A stretch of 61,907 bases of DNA from Clostridia bacterium (GCA_900755895.1 CAAEIG010000154.1:1-61907); one strand, 5' to 3'; shown: positions 7,976 to 16,133, counted from the first letter of the stretch. Program-made: numbers and translations. The notes: generated by a model not told the origin, from the letters alone.

Positions 7976-8842
7976 TCACTTATCTGCGTAGTCCCAGCTG
8001 TGGTCCAGAGGACGGGCCAGATACAATCTTCCCTTGCCCTCCAACCGCTGCATGGAAGCTCTAGCAGCCGCTTCAGAATCGAAAATCCCGAACACGGCGG
8101 ACCCGCTGCCGGTCATGCTGGCGCCAAATGCACCGGCACTGACCAGAATCCGCTTGATCTCCCGCACTTGCTGGAGCTTCATGGTCTCGTCAAACCGGTT
8201 GGCCAGGCCCTCGCCGATCCGGCGCAAGTCACCGCCGGAAAGCAGATTCACCATCTTGCCCGTGGCCTGCACTCTGGTCAGCGGGAACTGGTCAATGAGG
8301 GCATAGGCCCGGGGAGTGCTCATCCCAGCGGGAGGCTTGCAGATCACCAGCCAACAGTCAGGCATGGGGGCCACAGGCTCCACCTGTTCCCCGATTCCTT
8401 GGCAGCGGCAGGTTCCTCCCACCACACAGAAGGGCACATCCGCTCCCACCTTGGCCCCCAGCTCCACCAGGGTCTCCAAGGGGAGGTTTGCCTTGAACAT
8501 CTTATTCAGCCCGTGAAGCACTGCCGCAGCATCGGCACTGCCGCCGCCCATACCGGCCCGACTGGGGACATACTTGCGAATGTTAATGGCCAACCCCTGA
8601 CCGGTGATACCGCAGTGCTCGAAAAAGTACTGGGCTGCCCGGAAGGCTGTATTCTTAGTGTCCACCGGAAGGTACTCCCGGTTGCAGAACAGCCGGATGC
8701 CCGGCTTATTGATCTTCTTGATTTCCAACTCGTCCCACACCGACACCGTCTGCATCACGGTGTCCAATGTGTGATATCCGTCTTCCCGTTTCCCTGTCAC
8801 GTCCAGGGTCAGGTTGATTTTGGCGTATGCTTTCAGTTTCAT
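7976..8842 (-). CDS. ispE: 4-diphosphocytidyl-2-C-methyl-D-erythritol kinase
   Basis: IspE phosphorylates CDP-methylerythritol at the 2-position with ATP, the fourth step of the MEP isoprenoid pathway, in the cytosol. The 288-residue protein has the GHMP-kinase layout: AYAKINLTLDV at the N-terminus with the catalytic Lys, the Gly-rich ATP loop PSRAGMGGGSADAAAVLHGL, and the C-terminal ASMTGSGSAVFGIF motif. It follows the DUF362 gene on the same strand after 53 bp and is probably co-transcribed with it. The organism therefore uses the MEP route. Confidence 0.96.
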   Translation of the reverse strand: MKLKAYAKINLTLDVTGKREDGYHTLDTVMQTVSVWDELEIKKINKPGIRLFCNREYLPVDTKNTAFRAAQYFFEHCGITGQGLAINIRKYVPSRAGMGGGSADAAAVLHGLNKMFKANLPLETLVELGAKVGADVPFCVVGGTCRCQGIGEQVEPVAPMPDCWLVICKPPAGMSTPRAYALIDQFPLTRVQATGKMVNLLSGGDLRRIGEGLANRFDETMKLQQVREIKRILVSAGAFGASMTGSGSAVFGIFDSEAAARASMQRLEGKGRLYLARPLDHSWDYADK

Positions 8843-8895
8843 GGGTCGTTCCGTCCTATCTCATGGAAACATCTATCCGTCCGTTTTTTCGGACA

Positions 8896-10035
8896 TTAAA
8901 GGTGCAGCAAGCTCCACCGCCGGATGTCAATCACATGCTTGGGACACATCTCATGGCAGCAGAAGCAGCGTATACAATTTTTATAGTCAATTTTGGCCTT
9001 TCCGTCCCGAATGCGAATGGTGTGCTGAGGACAGCTTTCCGCGCATTTCCCGCAGCCCACACACTCCTTTTCCCGAATCTTCGGTCTGGGTGTGGCCACC
9101 TTTTTCGCCAGAGGCCGCAGCCCCTTGGGCAGGCGATCGATAAAGTCCGTGCTGGAGGCCTCCGCCTTTAAAAAGTCCGGTTGGGCCAAAGAGGCAATCT
9201 GCTCCTTGACCAGCTGGCATTCCTCCGGGGCAATGGGACCCAATCCCCGCTGATGGGCGTCTTGAAGCATCAAGACACTCTCAGGCTGTATTCCCACCAT
9301 GGTTGTGGCACACACATCCAGGGCATAGGGGCTTTTACTGGCTCCCAGCACACCCAGCTGACGAGGTCTGCCGCCGGTGGGGCCGTTGCCCTCCATGGCC
9401 AGGATCCCATCCACAATGCACAGGTCGGGCTTGAGAAAGTCGCACAGATCCACCAGCATCTCCGAGAAGGGCTGCTTCTCCGGGAACCGGCAATGAAGCT
9501 CCGGCTTTTGCAGTCCGGGCACCGTGCCAAAGAGGTTCTTCACTGCTCCTGAGAAACCCACCATGGAATGGGTCTTCAATTTGCACAGATCAATGAGGTA
9601 ATCCCTGGTGAGGAAGGGTTCCACTACGGAGAGCTGCCGGCACCGCTTTGCCCCGGGCAAGGACACCTCCCGGCTTTTGCACTCCGTGTACAGGGTGAAC
9701 CCGCATTCCTTGGCCATATCCGTATAGCCGCAGCCTCGGAACACCGCCTTCATCGCTGCGGGAGTGTAGGGGCCACCCGGGCTCTCTACGATCAGCACCT
9801 GGCCCCCGGCCTTTTGCACACATTTGCCCACAGCGGCAACCAGGGCCGGATGGGTGGCAATGGCTGCCTCGGGTTTGGAGCTCATCACCAGATTAGGCTT
9901 GATGACCACGGTCATGCCGGGCTGGATTTCATCCCACACGCCCAGAGCGGTGAAGAGTTCCTCCACCTGGCGCAGCAATTCCTCAGGGCTGTACCCTCCG
10001 CAGCGGGAGAGCCAGACCTTTTCGCCACCGGCCAT
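8896..10035 (-). CDS. DUF362 domain protein with 2x[4Fe-4S] ferredoxin tail
   Basis: A 379-residue protein. The N-terminal DUF362 domain (about 1-290) includes MTVVIKPNLVMSSKPE, KLKTHSMVGFSGAVKNLFG and VDGILAMEGNGPTGG. The C-terminus carries two ferredoxin-type clusters, CVGCGKCAESCP and CIRCFCCHEMCP. DUF362-ferredoxin proteins are widespread in anaerobes without a settled biochemical role; electron transfer is implied by the clusters. The ATG overlaps the aminotransferase stop by one base (TAATG) with AGGAG 6 nt upstream, so it is coupled to that gene in an Lrp / aminotransferase / DUF362 operon. Confidence 0.88.
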   Translation of the reverse strand: MAGGEKVWLSRCGGYSPEELLRQVEELFTALGVWDEIQPGMTVVIKPNLVMSSKPEAAIATHPALVAAVGKCVQKAGGQVLIVESPGGPYTPAAMKAVFRGCGYTDMAKECGFTLYTECKSREVSLPGAKRCRQLSVVEPFLTRDYLIDLCKLKTHSMVGFSGAVKNLFGTVPGLQKPELHCRFPEKQPFSEMLVDLCDFLKPDLCIVDGILAMEGNGPTGGRPRQLGVLGASKSPYALDVCATTMVGIQPESVLMLQDAHQRGLGPIAPEECQLVKEQIASLAQPDFLKAEASSTDFIDRLPKGLRPLAKKVATPRPKIREKECVGCGKCAESCPQHTIRIRDGKAKIDYKNCIRCFCCHEMCPKHVIDIRRWSLLHL

Positions 10036-11204
10036 TACAGCTCCTGAAGGAACGCTTCCATGCGCTCCAAGGCTTCGATGATGTGTTTGGTGGAGTAGCA
10101 GTAGGAGATCCGCACAAAGCCCTCGCCGCAGGCACCAAAGGCGTCGCCGGGCACCACGGCCACCCCCTGGGAACGGATCAGCCGCTCGCAGAATTCCATG
10201 GAGGTCAGCCCGGTGCACTTCACCGACGGGAACACATAGAACGCTCCCTCCGGCTCAAAGCACTTTAGGCCAATTTTGTTCAGGCCGTCCACAATCAGGC
10301 GGCGGCGCATGTCGTACTGCTCCCGCATGTACTGGATATCGTCATCACCATTTTTCATGGCTTCAATGGCGGCATACTGGCTCATGGTGGGGGCGCTCAT
10401 AATGGCAAACTGATGCAGCTTTGTCATCAGCCCAATGATCTCTTTCGGCCCCATGGCATAGCCCAGCCGCCAGCCGGTCATAGAGTGGGATTTGGAAAAT
10501 CCGTTGACCAGGATGGTCCGCTCCTGCATGCCGGGAATGGCGGAAAATGCAGTATGGGGCTCCGCGCCATAGGTCAGCGAGGCATAGATCTCATCGGAGA
10601 GCACCAGCAGGTTGTGGCGCTCCACCACCTGGGCAATGGCTTCCAGATCCGACCGGCGCATCACCGCGCCTGTGGGGTTGTTGGGGTAGGGAAGAATCAG
10701 CAGCTTAGTCTTGTCTGTGATCTTCTCCTCCAACTCCTGGGCAGTCAAGCGGAAGCTGTTCTCCGGCTTTGTCTCAATGATGACCGGCACGCCGCCAGCC
10801 ATCTGGGTGATGGGCACATAGCACACAAAGCTGGGCTCGGGGATCAACACCTCGTCGCCGGGGTTTATCAGGGTGCGCACACACAGGTCAATGGCCTCGC
10901 TGCCGCCCACAGTGACCAGAACCTCGCTTTGGGGATCGTATTTTACATTGTAATGGCGTTCCACATAGTTGGAGATCTCCGCACGGAGCTTCAAAAAACC
11001 CCGGTTGGGCGTATAGCTGGTGCGGCCTTTCTCCAAGCTCTCAATACCGGCCTCCCGGATGTGCCAGGGAGTGTGGAAATCCGGCTCTCCCACAGAAAGG
11101 GAGATCACGTCGTCCATCTCGTTGGCAATGTCAAAAAACTTGCGGATCCCCGAGGGTTTAATCCGCTTGACAGTGCCGTTTACCAAACTCTCGTAATCAA
11201 TCAC
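10035..11204 (-). CDS. Class I/II pyridoxal-phosphate aminotransferase
   Basis: A 389-residue fold-type I aminotransferase of the aspartate/aromatic AspC-PatA group. N176 (PYPNNPTGA), D204 and Y207 (SDEIYASL), and the Schiff-base lysine K238 (NGFSKSHSMTGWRLGY) are in place. The start is taken as GTG at 11204, which has GAGAGGGAG 8 nt upstream and overlaps the Lrp-gene stop by 8 bp; the frame stays open further upstream inside that gene. Linkage to an Lrp-family sensor suggests amino-acid-dependent regulation. The substrate cannot be deduced from the sequence. Confidence 0.92.
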   Translation of the reverse strand: MIDYESLVNGTVKRIKPSGIRKFFDIANEMDDVISLSVGEPDFHTPWHIREAGIESLEKGRTSYTPNRGFLKLRAEISNYVERHYNVKYDPQSEVLVTVGGSEAIDLCVRTLINPGDEVLIPEPSFVCYVPITQMAGGVPVIIETKPENSFRLTAQELEEKITDKTKLLILPYPNNPTGAVMRRSDLEAIAQVVERHNLLVLSDEIYASLTYGAEPHTAFSAIPGMQERTILVNGFSKSHSMTGWRLGYAMGPKEIIGLMTKLHQFAIMSAPTMSQYAAIEAMKNGDDDIQYMREQYDMRRRLIVDGLNKIGLKCFEPEGAFYVFPSVKCTGLTSMEFCERLIRSQGVAVVPGDAFGACGEGFVRISYCYSTKHIIEALERMEAFLQEL

Positions 11205-11691
11205 ACAGATTGCTCCCTCTCTCGTCAATTTCCTCATAGTCGTTGGCAAAGATCACGCCGCCATCCTTGTACTTTGTCAGTACAAAATGGGTGGCGGTGG
11301 ACAGCACACCGTCGATGGTGGCCAGCCGCTTTGACACAAACATGGCAATATCTGACATGGTCTTTCCGGTGACATTCACCGCCAGGTCATACCCGCCGGA
11401 CATGAGGTAGACGCTCTCCACCTCGGGAAAATTCATCACCCGGCCAGCAATTTCGTCAAAGCCGGTATCCTTTTGCGGAGAGACCCGCAGCTCAATGAGG
11501 GCCGCGGCATGGGGCACTTCGGTGCGCTCCCAGTTGATCAGGGCATGGTATCCTTTGATGACGCCCTCTTTCTCATACTTTTTAATGGCCTTCACCACGT
11601 CCTCTTCCTTCTCCCCCAGCATGGAAGCCAGCTGGGCGGTGGTGAGATTGGCCTGGTCCTGCAGCAGTTCCAAAAGCCGTTCCATTGCCAT
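11197..11691 (-). CDS. Lrp/AsnC-family transcriptional regulator
   Basis: A 164-residue regulator with an N-terminal winged HTH (about 8-50, LTTAQLASMLGEKEEDVVKA) and a C-terminal RAM ligand-binding domain (about 62-140) containing VMNFPEVESVYLMSGGYDLA. Such proteins sense amino acids and usually control neighbouring genes and themselves. The first gene of a three-gene operon, it starts at an ATG 8 nt after GGAGG. Its promoter has an 11-bp tandem repeat just downstream of the -10, a plausible self-operator. Confidence 0.92.
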   Translation of the reverse strand: MAMERLLELLQDQANLTTAQLASMLGEKEEDVVKAIKKYEKEGVIKGYHALINWERTEVPHAAALIELRVSPQKDTGFDEIAGRVMNFPEVESVYLMSGGYDLAVNVTGKTMSDIAMFVSKRLATIDGVLSTATHFVLTKYKDGGVIFANDYEEIDERGSNLCD

Positions 11692-11730
11692 GGCAAATTC
11701 CTCCTTCTCTGAATTTCCAAAAATACCTTT

Positions 11731-11752
11731 CGCAAGCGATCCGCAAGCGATC
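11731..11752. repeat. Perfect 11-bp tandem repeat at the lrp-operon transcription start
   Basis: CGCAAGCGATC occurs twice with no gap (11731-11741 and 11742-11752). The second copy touches the -10 hexamer of the minus-strand promoter. The one-helical-turn period and position suggest an operator for the Lrp-family protein; this is inference. Confidence 0.7.
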
Positions 11753-11779
11753 TATAATAAAAAAGGTTCTAGTAGTCAA
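11751..11779 (-). promoter_or_regulatory. Sigma-A promoter of the lrp-aminotransferase-DUF362 operon
   Basis: Minus-strand TTGACT, a 17-bp spacer, then TATAGA, 60 bp upstream of the lrp-type start codon. Confidence 0.8.
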
Positions 11780-11804
11780 TTGGTTTCCCTTGGGATGGCT
11801 GGCC

Positions 11805-12620
11805 TCACTCCAAAGGCAGCAGAATGGGCCGATGCTGCTCATACACAGCGAAGTGCCGGAACCCGGCCTCCCGGAGCATCTCCATGCCCTCTTCGATCCC
11901 CTTGCCCAAATCCTGGGTGGAGTGGGCATCACTGCCCAAGGTGATCAGCTCTCCCCCCAACTCCCGATACCGGCGCACCAAGGGTAGGTCCGGCAAGGGC
12001 CGGCCAATCTTCTGACGGTAACCGGAGGTGTTCACCTCCAAGGCCTTGCCAGAGGCGATCAGCTCCCGGAAGATGGTGTCAATGGCGTCCCTGTGCTTTT
12101 CCAGATCCACGGGGATGCCGTGATCCCCCTCAATATACCGCAGGGGATAGGTGAGGTGACCCAGGGAATCGAACTTTCCCCAATGGATCACCTCCAACTC
12201 CTCTTCCCAATAGGTAGTCAGCAGCTGGTCAATATATCCCGGCTCCAGCTGGGAATAGTCCAGATAGAAAAAGTCTTCAAACCCCCGGATATTGTGGATG
12301 GAACCGATGACAAAGTCGTAGTCCCGGCCCTGCAAAGCCTCTTCGGCTGCCTCCACATCCTGGTTGGGCTGCCCCAGCTCGATACCACGGTAAAACCGGG
12401 TGGACGTCCCCTGGGGAATCTGCAGGGCCATCTCCTCCCAGGCCCGCTGCACCCGAGGGCGATAGCGGTTGGGATACTTCTGGCACTCGCAGTGATCCGT
12501 CAGCGTGTGTGCCCACAGACCCAACTCCTGGGCCCGCAGGCGCATCTCCAAAACCGCGTCGTTCCCATCCGGGGAGCAGTTGGAATGATTGTGACTGTCA
12601 CAGGCAAAACGGTACTTCAA
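11805..12620 (-). CDS. PHP-family histidinol-phosphatase
   Basis: A 271-residue PHP-domain phosphoesterase resembling HisK/HisJ, which removes phosphate from histidinol phosphate in histidine synthesis. Metal-binding motifs are visible: DSHNHSNCSPDG at the N-terminus, LTDHCE, the GIELGQ glutamate, GSIHNI and the C-terminal GSDAHSTQDLG. The start is read as TTG at 12620 with AAAGGAAG 8 nt upstream. No other his genes lie nearby, so the substrate is assigned by family only; related PHP phosphatases of other specificity exist. Confidence 0.82.
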   Translation of the reverse strand: MKYRFACDSHNHSNCSPDGNDAVLEMRLRAQELGLWAHTLTDHCECQKYPNRYRPRVQRAWEEMALQIPQGTSTRFYRGIELGQPNQDVEAAEEALQGRDYDFVIGSIHNIRGFEDFFYLDYSQLEPGYIDQLLTTYWEEELEVIHWGKFDSLGHLTYPLRYIEGDHGIPVDLEKHRDAIDTIFRELIASGKALEVNTSGYRQKIGRPLPDLPLVRRYRELGGELITLGSDAHSTQDLGKGIEEGMEMLREAGFRHFAVYEQHRPILLPLE

Positions 12621-12762
12621 ACAGGGCACTTCCTTTCTGAGAGGGCATAGGCCCTTTCGCCGCCCTGGGAGCCGTGGGCGGAGTAATGGTGATATTCTAC
12701 CACAGTTTCCCGAAAAAGGGAAGAAAGAAAGGGAAAAAACCGCTTCCGGCCCTTTGGGAACC

Positions 12763-12791
12763 TTGACAGACGCTGCCGGTTGCTTCATAAT
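12763..12791 (+). promoter_or_regulatory. Sigma-A promoter of the ACT-PFL operon
   Basis: TTGACA, a 17-bp spacer, then CATAAT, 35 bp before the ACT-protein start. Confidence 0.8.
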
Positions 12792-12826
12792 GAAGGATAA
12801 GAGACTGCGAAAGGAATGGTAGGATC

Positions 12827-13108
12827 ATGGATAAGATGGAAAAAGCAGTGATTACCGTAATCGGCAAGGACATGGTGGGCATTTTGGCAAAGGTTTCCGG
12901 AATCTGCGCCGAGAAGGGTGTGAATGTGCTGGAGGTCACCCAGTCCATTCTTCAGGACATGTTCGTCATGGTGATGCTGGTGGATATCACCCACGCCACC
13001 GTGGAAGTAGCCGGTCTGTCCGAAGAGTTTGACAAACTGGGCAGCGCTTCCAATTTGAAGATCCACGTGATGCACGAGGACATCTTCAACTCCATGCACA
13101 GAATCTGA
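12827..13108 (+). CDS. ACT domain protein, UPF0237 family
   Basis: A 93-residue protein that is essentially a single ACT domain (AVITVIGKDMVGILAKVSGI, then LEVTQSILQDMFVMVMLVDI). ACT domains bind small ligands, mostly amino acids, as dimers. It lies 61 bp upstream of the PFL-family gene, a pair conserved in many Firmicutes and archaea, so it is probably the ligand-sensing partner of that protein. The biochemical function is unknown. Confidence 0.9.
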   Translation: MDKMEKAVITVIGKDMVGILAKVSGICAEKGVNVLEVTQSILQDMFVMVMLVDITHATVEVAGLSEEFDKLGSASNLKIHVMHEDIFNSMHRI

Positions 13109-13169
13109 GAGGCCGGACCATCCGTCGGACCTCTTCTCCCCCAACTTTGCTTTTGAAAGGAGCCTTCCT

Positions 13170-14528
13170 TTGAACACCAACGAAATTTTGGAAACGATCA
13201 ATATGATCGACAACGAGGACCTGGATGTCCGCACCATCACCATGGGCATCTCCCTGCTGGACTGCATTGATCCCGATGTGCACAAGGCAACCCAAAAGGT
13301 CTATGACAAAATCTGCCGCTACGCCCAGGATCTGGTGAAAACCGGCGAGGACATCTCCCGGCAGTACGGAATCCCCATCATCAACAAGCGGATCTCCGTC
13401 ACCCCCATCGCCATGATCGCCGGCGCCTGCCCCACCGCTTCCCCCATTCATTTCGCAAAGGCTTTGGATCGGGCTGCCCACACAGTGGGCGTCAACTTTG
13501 TGGGCGGCTATTCCGCTCTGGTTCACAAGGGCTTTGGTCCCGGGGATTACGCCCTCATCGAGAGCATCCCCCAGGCACTGGATGAGACTGAGCTGGTGTG
13601 CTCTTCCGTCAATGTGGGCACCACCAAAGCCGGCATCAATATGGACGCTGTGGAGAAGATGGGCCGGGTCATCAAGGAGACCGCCCAGCGCACTGCCGAC
13701 CGGGAATGCATCGGCGCAGCCAAGCTGGTGGTCTTCTGCAACGCTCCCGAGGATAACCCCTTCATGGCCGGCGCCTTCCACGGCCCCGGCGAGCCGGACT
13801 GCGTTATCAACGTGGGCGTCTCCGGTCCCGGCGTGGTGCGGGCAGCCATCAAAAAGCACGGCGACGGCTGCAATCTCACGGAGATTGCAGAGCTGATCAA
13901 GCGCACCGCCTTTAAAATCACCCGAATGGGCCAGTTGGTGGCTCAGGAGGCCTCCCGCCGTCTGTGCGTACCCTTTGGCATTGTGGACCTTTCCCTGGCT
14001 CCCACCCCAGCCATTGGGGACAGCGTGGCTTACATTCTGGAGGGCATGGGCTTGGAGCAGTGCGGCGCTCACGGCACCACTGCCGCTTTGGCCCTTTTGA
14101 ACGACGCGGTGAAAAAGGGCGGTGTGATGGCCTCCTCCAGTGTGGGTGGACTGTCCGGAGCTTTCATCCCTGTCACTGAGGACGCTGGCATGATTGAAGC
14201 AGCTCGTTCCGGCTGCCTGACTCTGACCAAGCTGGAAGCCATGACCGCTGTGTGCTCCGTGGGCTTGGACATGATTAACATCCCTGGAGACACCCCCGCA
14301 GAGATCATCTCCGGCATCATCGCCGACGAAGCCGCCATCGGCATGGTCAACTCCAAGACCACCGCCGTGCGCGTGATCCCCGCTGTGGGCAAAAAAGCCG
14401 GCGAGGAGCTGGACTTCGGCGGCCTCCTGGGCAAGGGCCCCATCATGGACGTCAATCCTGCCTCCCCCAGCGTATTCATCCATCGCGGCGGCAAGATTCC
14501 CGCTCCCCTGCAGAGCCTGAAAAACTGA
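13170..14528 (+). CDS. PFL family protein (UPF0210/DUF711)
   Basis: A 452-residue member of the UPF0210 family, related in fold to glycyl-radical pyruvate formate-lyase but of unknown activity. Recognisable segments are IRTITMGISLLDCIDPD-like (near residue 22), RISVTPIAMIAGACPT, VGVNFVGGYSALVHKG and SSSVGGLSGAFIPVTEDAGM. No glycyl-radical loop (RVxGY) is visible at the C-terminus. The start is TTG with GAAAGGAG 7 nt upstream. It follows the ACT-domain gene in an operon. Confidence 0.92.
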   Translation: MNTNEILETINMIDNEDLDVRTITMGISLLDCIDPDVHKATQKVYDKICRYAQDLVKTGEDISRQYGIPIINKRISVTPIAMIAGACPTASPIHFAKALDRAAHTVGVNFVGGYSALVHKGFGPGDYALIESIPQALDETELVCSSVNVGTTKAGINMDAVEKMGRVIKETAQRTADRECIGAAKLVVFCNAPEDNPFMAGAFHGPGEPDCVINVGVSGPGVVRAAIKKHGDGCNLTEIAELIKRTAFKITRMGQLVAQEASRRLCVPFGIVDLSLAPTPAIGDSVAYILEGMGLEQCGAHGTTAALALLNDAVKKGGVMASSSVGGLSGAFIPVTEDAGMIEAARSGCLTLTKLEAMTAVCSVGLDMINIPGDTPAEIISGIIADEAAIGMVNSKTTAVRVIPAVGKKAGEELDFGGLLGKGPIMDVNPASPSVFIHRGGKIPAPLQSLKN

Positions 14529-14536
14529 CGCCCCCC

Positions 14537-14566
14537 TTGACAAGGAGAACGAAGTCAGAGTATACT
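14537..14566 (+). promoter_or_regulatory. Sigma-A promoter of the MFS leader transcript
   Basis: TTGACA, an 18-bp spacer, then TATACT. Transcription should begin near 14573, giving a ~230-nt leader before the exporter gene. Confidence 0.8.
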
Positions 14567-14607
14567 GAATAAAAATTCACGGATCTTTTCGGAAAGGAGT
14601 GCGCACT

Positions 14608-14655
14608 GTGGGCTGGAAATGGAACGTCATTTTGCAGCTGAAAGGGCAGGATTAA
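14608..14655 (+). CDS. Leader peptide (15 aa) of the MFS gene
   Basis: GTG start, 15 codons, TAA; peptide MGWKWNVILQLKGQD. It has a near-ideal ribosome site, GGAAAGGAG (14591-14599), 8 nt before the start, better than that of the exporter gene itself. Bases 14601-14607 (GCGCACT) and 14610-14616 (GGGCTGG) can pair with 14671-14677 (AGTGCGC) and 14657-14663 (CCATCCC), so the peptide lies inside a large hairpin. An intrinsic terminator follows. This is the layout of ribosome-mediated attenuation. Two Trp codons lie at positions 3 and 5. Translation is inferred, not shown. Confidence 0.6.
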   Translation: MGWKWNVILQLKGQD

Positions 14656-14711
14656 ACCATCCCGTCTAGAAGTGCGCCTATTTTTCCCCAGGATCCATGA
14701 CAAAGCGATTT

Positions 14712-14741
14712 TGCCATGGTGTTTTCGCCATGGCATTTTTT
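14712..14741 (+). terminator. Intrinsic terminator in the MFS leader
   Basis: TGCCATGG, an 8-nt loop, CCATGGCA, then TTTTTT. It lies between promoter and gene, 60 bp before the MFS start, so it can only be regulatory. Confidence 0.8.
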
Positions 14742-14801
14742 GTCTCCATCTGGAAAAATGACGGCGTTTCCCCAACTTTTTCAGAAACGAGATGGTTCTT
14801 T

Positions 14802-16010
14802 ATGCAAATCAAGCGACAACTGTTTTTTCTGCACATCTACAATTTCCTCTTCTCCCTGCGGATCGCTGACGGCGTGTGGGTGGTCTTTCTGCTCTCCAGA
14901 GGCTTTTCGCTGGCCCAGGTGGGCATTGCGGAAAGCGTCTTTCACATTGTCAGCTTCCTCTTTGAGGTCCCCAGCGGCATGATGGCCGACCTATTGGGAC
15001 GCAAACGAACCCTGGTAGTTTCCAGCTTTTGCGGAATGCTCTCAGCACTATCCATGGCATTCAGTGCGGACTTCTTTGGCGTGTGTTTGGCCATGGTATT
15101 CCAAGCGCTGATGTACAATTTTTGTTCCGGCACTCAAGAGGCCCTGACCTATGACAGTCTGAAATCCGCCGACGCAGAAGGCACCTACTTAAAACACAAC
15201 GCCTGGCTGCGGGGAGCTTCCCAAGTGTCGGCCTCCCTCAGCAGTCTGTTGGGGGGCGCAGCCGCTCTGTTGGGATACTTCCCCGCCTACGCCATCACCG
15301 CTCTGTGCTCCTGTGCCTGTGGCGCCGCAGCCCTTGCACTGACAGAGCCCCAAGTCACCGAAACCCAACGACAGCGCACAGCTCACCCCTTCGCCCAGCT
15401 TGGTCCTAGGCTGCGGACTCATATTGTGGAGAGCGTACTCTTTCTCAGGAGAAACAGACGAGCCTCCTGGAAAATCCTGGCCAGCGCCGCTGTGGCCACG
15501 CCCATCTATCTCACCTACATGTACCTACAACAGCACCTCCTGGACACCGGCCTGCCTTCCCTATTTTTGGGAGCAGCTTTGATGGTACTCCGCCTGGCAG
15601 GGACCGGCGGCACTGCCTGGGGAGCCAAGGTGAAGCTGGCATTATATCCCTGCGGAGTGATTTGCGGCCTTCTCTGCGGAGGCGCCACCCTGATGGCCGG
15701 CTGTGCTTGGTGGCCTCTGGCTCTGCTGGGAGGCTGTGCCGCCCAATGCTTTTTCAATCTGCTGGACCTGCGTTTGGATGTTGCACTCAACGACGCCTTT
15801 CCCAGTGACCAGCGTGCCACACTGGTCAGCGTCAGCAGTATGGCGTACAGCCTGTTCATGATTGCCGCCAGTCCGGTATCTGGCGCTGTGGGAGATGCTT
15901 TGGGCACGCCCTGGGCCTTCTGGATCCTGGGAACTGCACTGATTCTGCTCACTGTAGCCGGGGCCGTAGGGTTCCGGCCTCAAAAATGCAAGACAAAGAA
16001 GGCCTCCTAA
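14802..16010 (+). CDS. MFS transporter, probable drug exporter
   Basis: A 402-residue major facilitator protein with about twelve membrane segments. The loop after TM2 reads FEVPSGMMADLLGRKRTLV, the MFS motif A of the exporter type. The frame is open from 14697 but that would place the terminator inside the gene; ATG at 14802 begins MQIKRQLFFLHIYNFLFSL, typical of this exporter group. The ribosome site is weak (GAGATGG). Related Clostridia proteins are annotated as antibiotic or multidrug exporters; the substrate is unknown. The attenuator-like leader suggests induction by a ribosome-targeting compound. Confidence 0.85.
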   Translation: MQIKRQLFFLHIYNFLFSLRIADGVWVVFLLSRGFSLAQVGIAESVFHIVSFLFEVPSGMMADLLGRKRTLVVSSFCGMLSALSMAFSADFFGVCLAMVFQALMYNFCSGTQEALTYDSLKSADAEGTYLKHNAWLRGASQVSASLSSLLGGAAALLGYFPAYAITALCSCACGAAALALTEPQVTETQRQRTAHPFAQLGPRLRTHIVESVLFLRRNRRASWKILASAAVATPIYLTYMYLQQHLLDTGLPSLFLGAALMVLRLAGTGGTAWGAKVKLALYPCGVICGLLCGGATLMAGCAWWPLALLGGCAAQCFFNLLDLRLDVALNDAFPSDQRATLVSVSSMAYSLFMIAASPVSGAVGDALGTPWAFWILGTALILLTVAGAVGFRPQKCKTKKAS

Positions 16011-16023
16011 ATTCATGAGGAGT

Positions 16024-16060
16024 GCAGTGGGGAAAATATTTTCCCACCGCTTTTTCTTTT
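16024..16060 (+). terminator. Intrinsic terminator after the MFS gene
   Basis: GTGGGGAAA ... TTTTCCCAC hairpin, with outer GC pairs, followed by TTTTTCTTTTC. Confidence 0.75.
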
Positions 16061-16133
16061 CTTGAAATCGTGGTATCATAGCCATAAGTATGATGCTATC
16101 ATGCGTGAATAAAACTTGGAAAAGAGGGATCGG

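Larger units (their letters stand above)
14601..14741 (+). promoter_or_regulatory. Candidate attenuator: leader hairpin, anti-terminator and terminator
   Basis: Three pairings can compete. The leader hairpin pairs 14601-14616 with 14657-14677. CCATG (14695-14699) can pair with CATGG (14715-14719), which would disrupt the terminator arm. The terminator is TGCCATGG / CCATGGCA (14712-14735). A ribosome held on the leader peptide would open the first hairpin. Whether that favours read-through needs a folding calculation. Confidence 0.5.

Noticed and set aside
14697..14801. N-terminal extension of the MFS gene from ATG 14697.
   Set aside because: It would translate through the intrinsic terminator hairpin and has no ribosome site; the ATG at 14802 matches the exporter family N-terminus.
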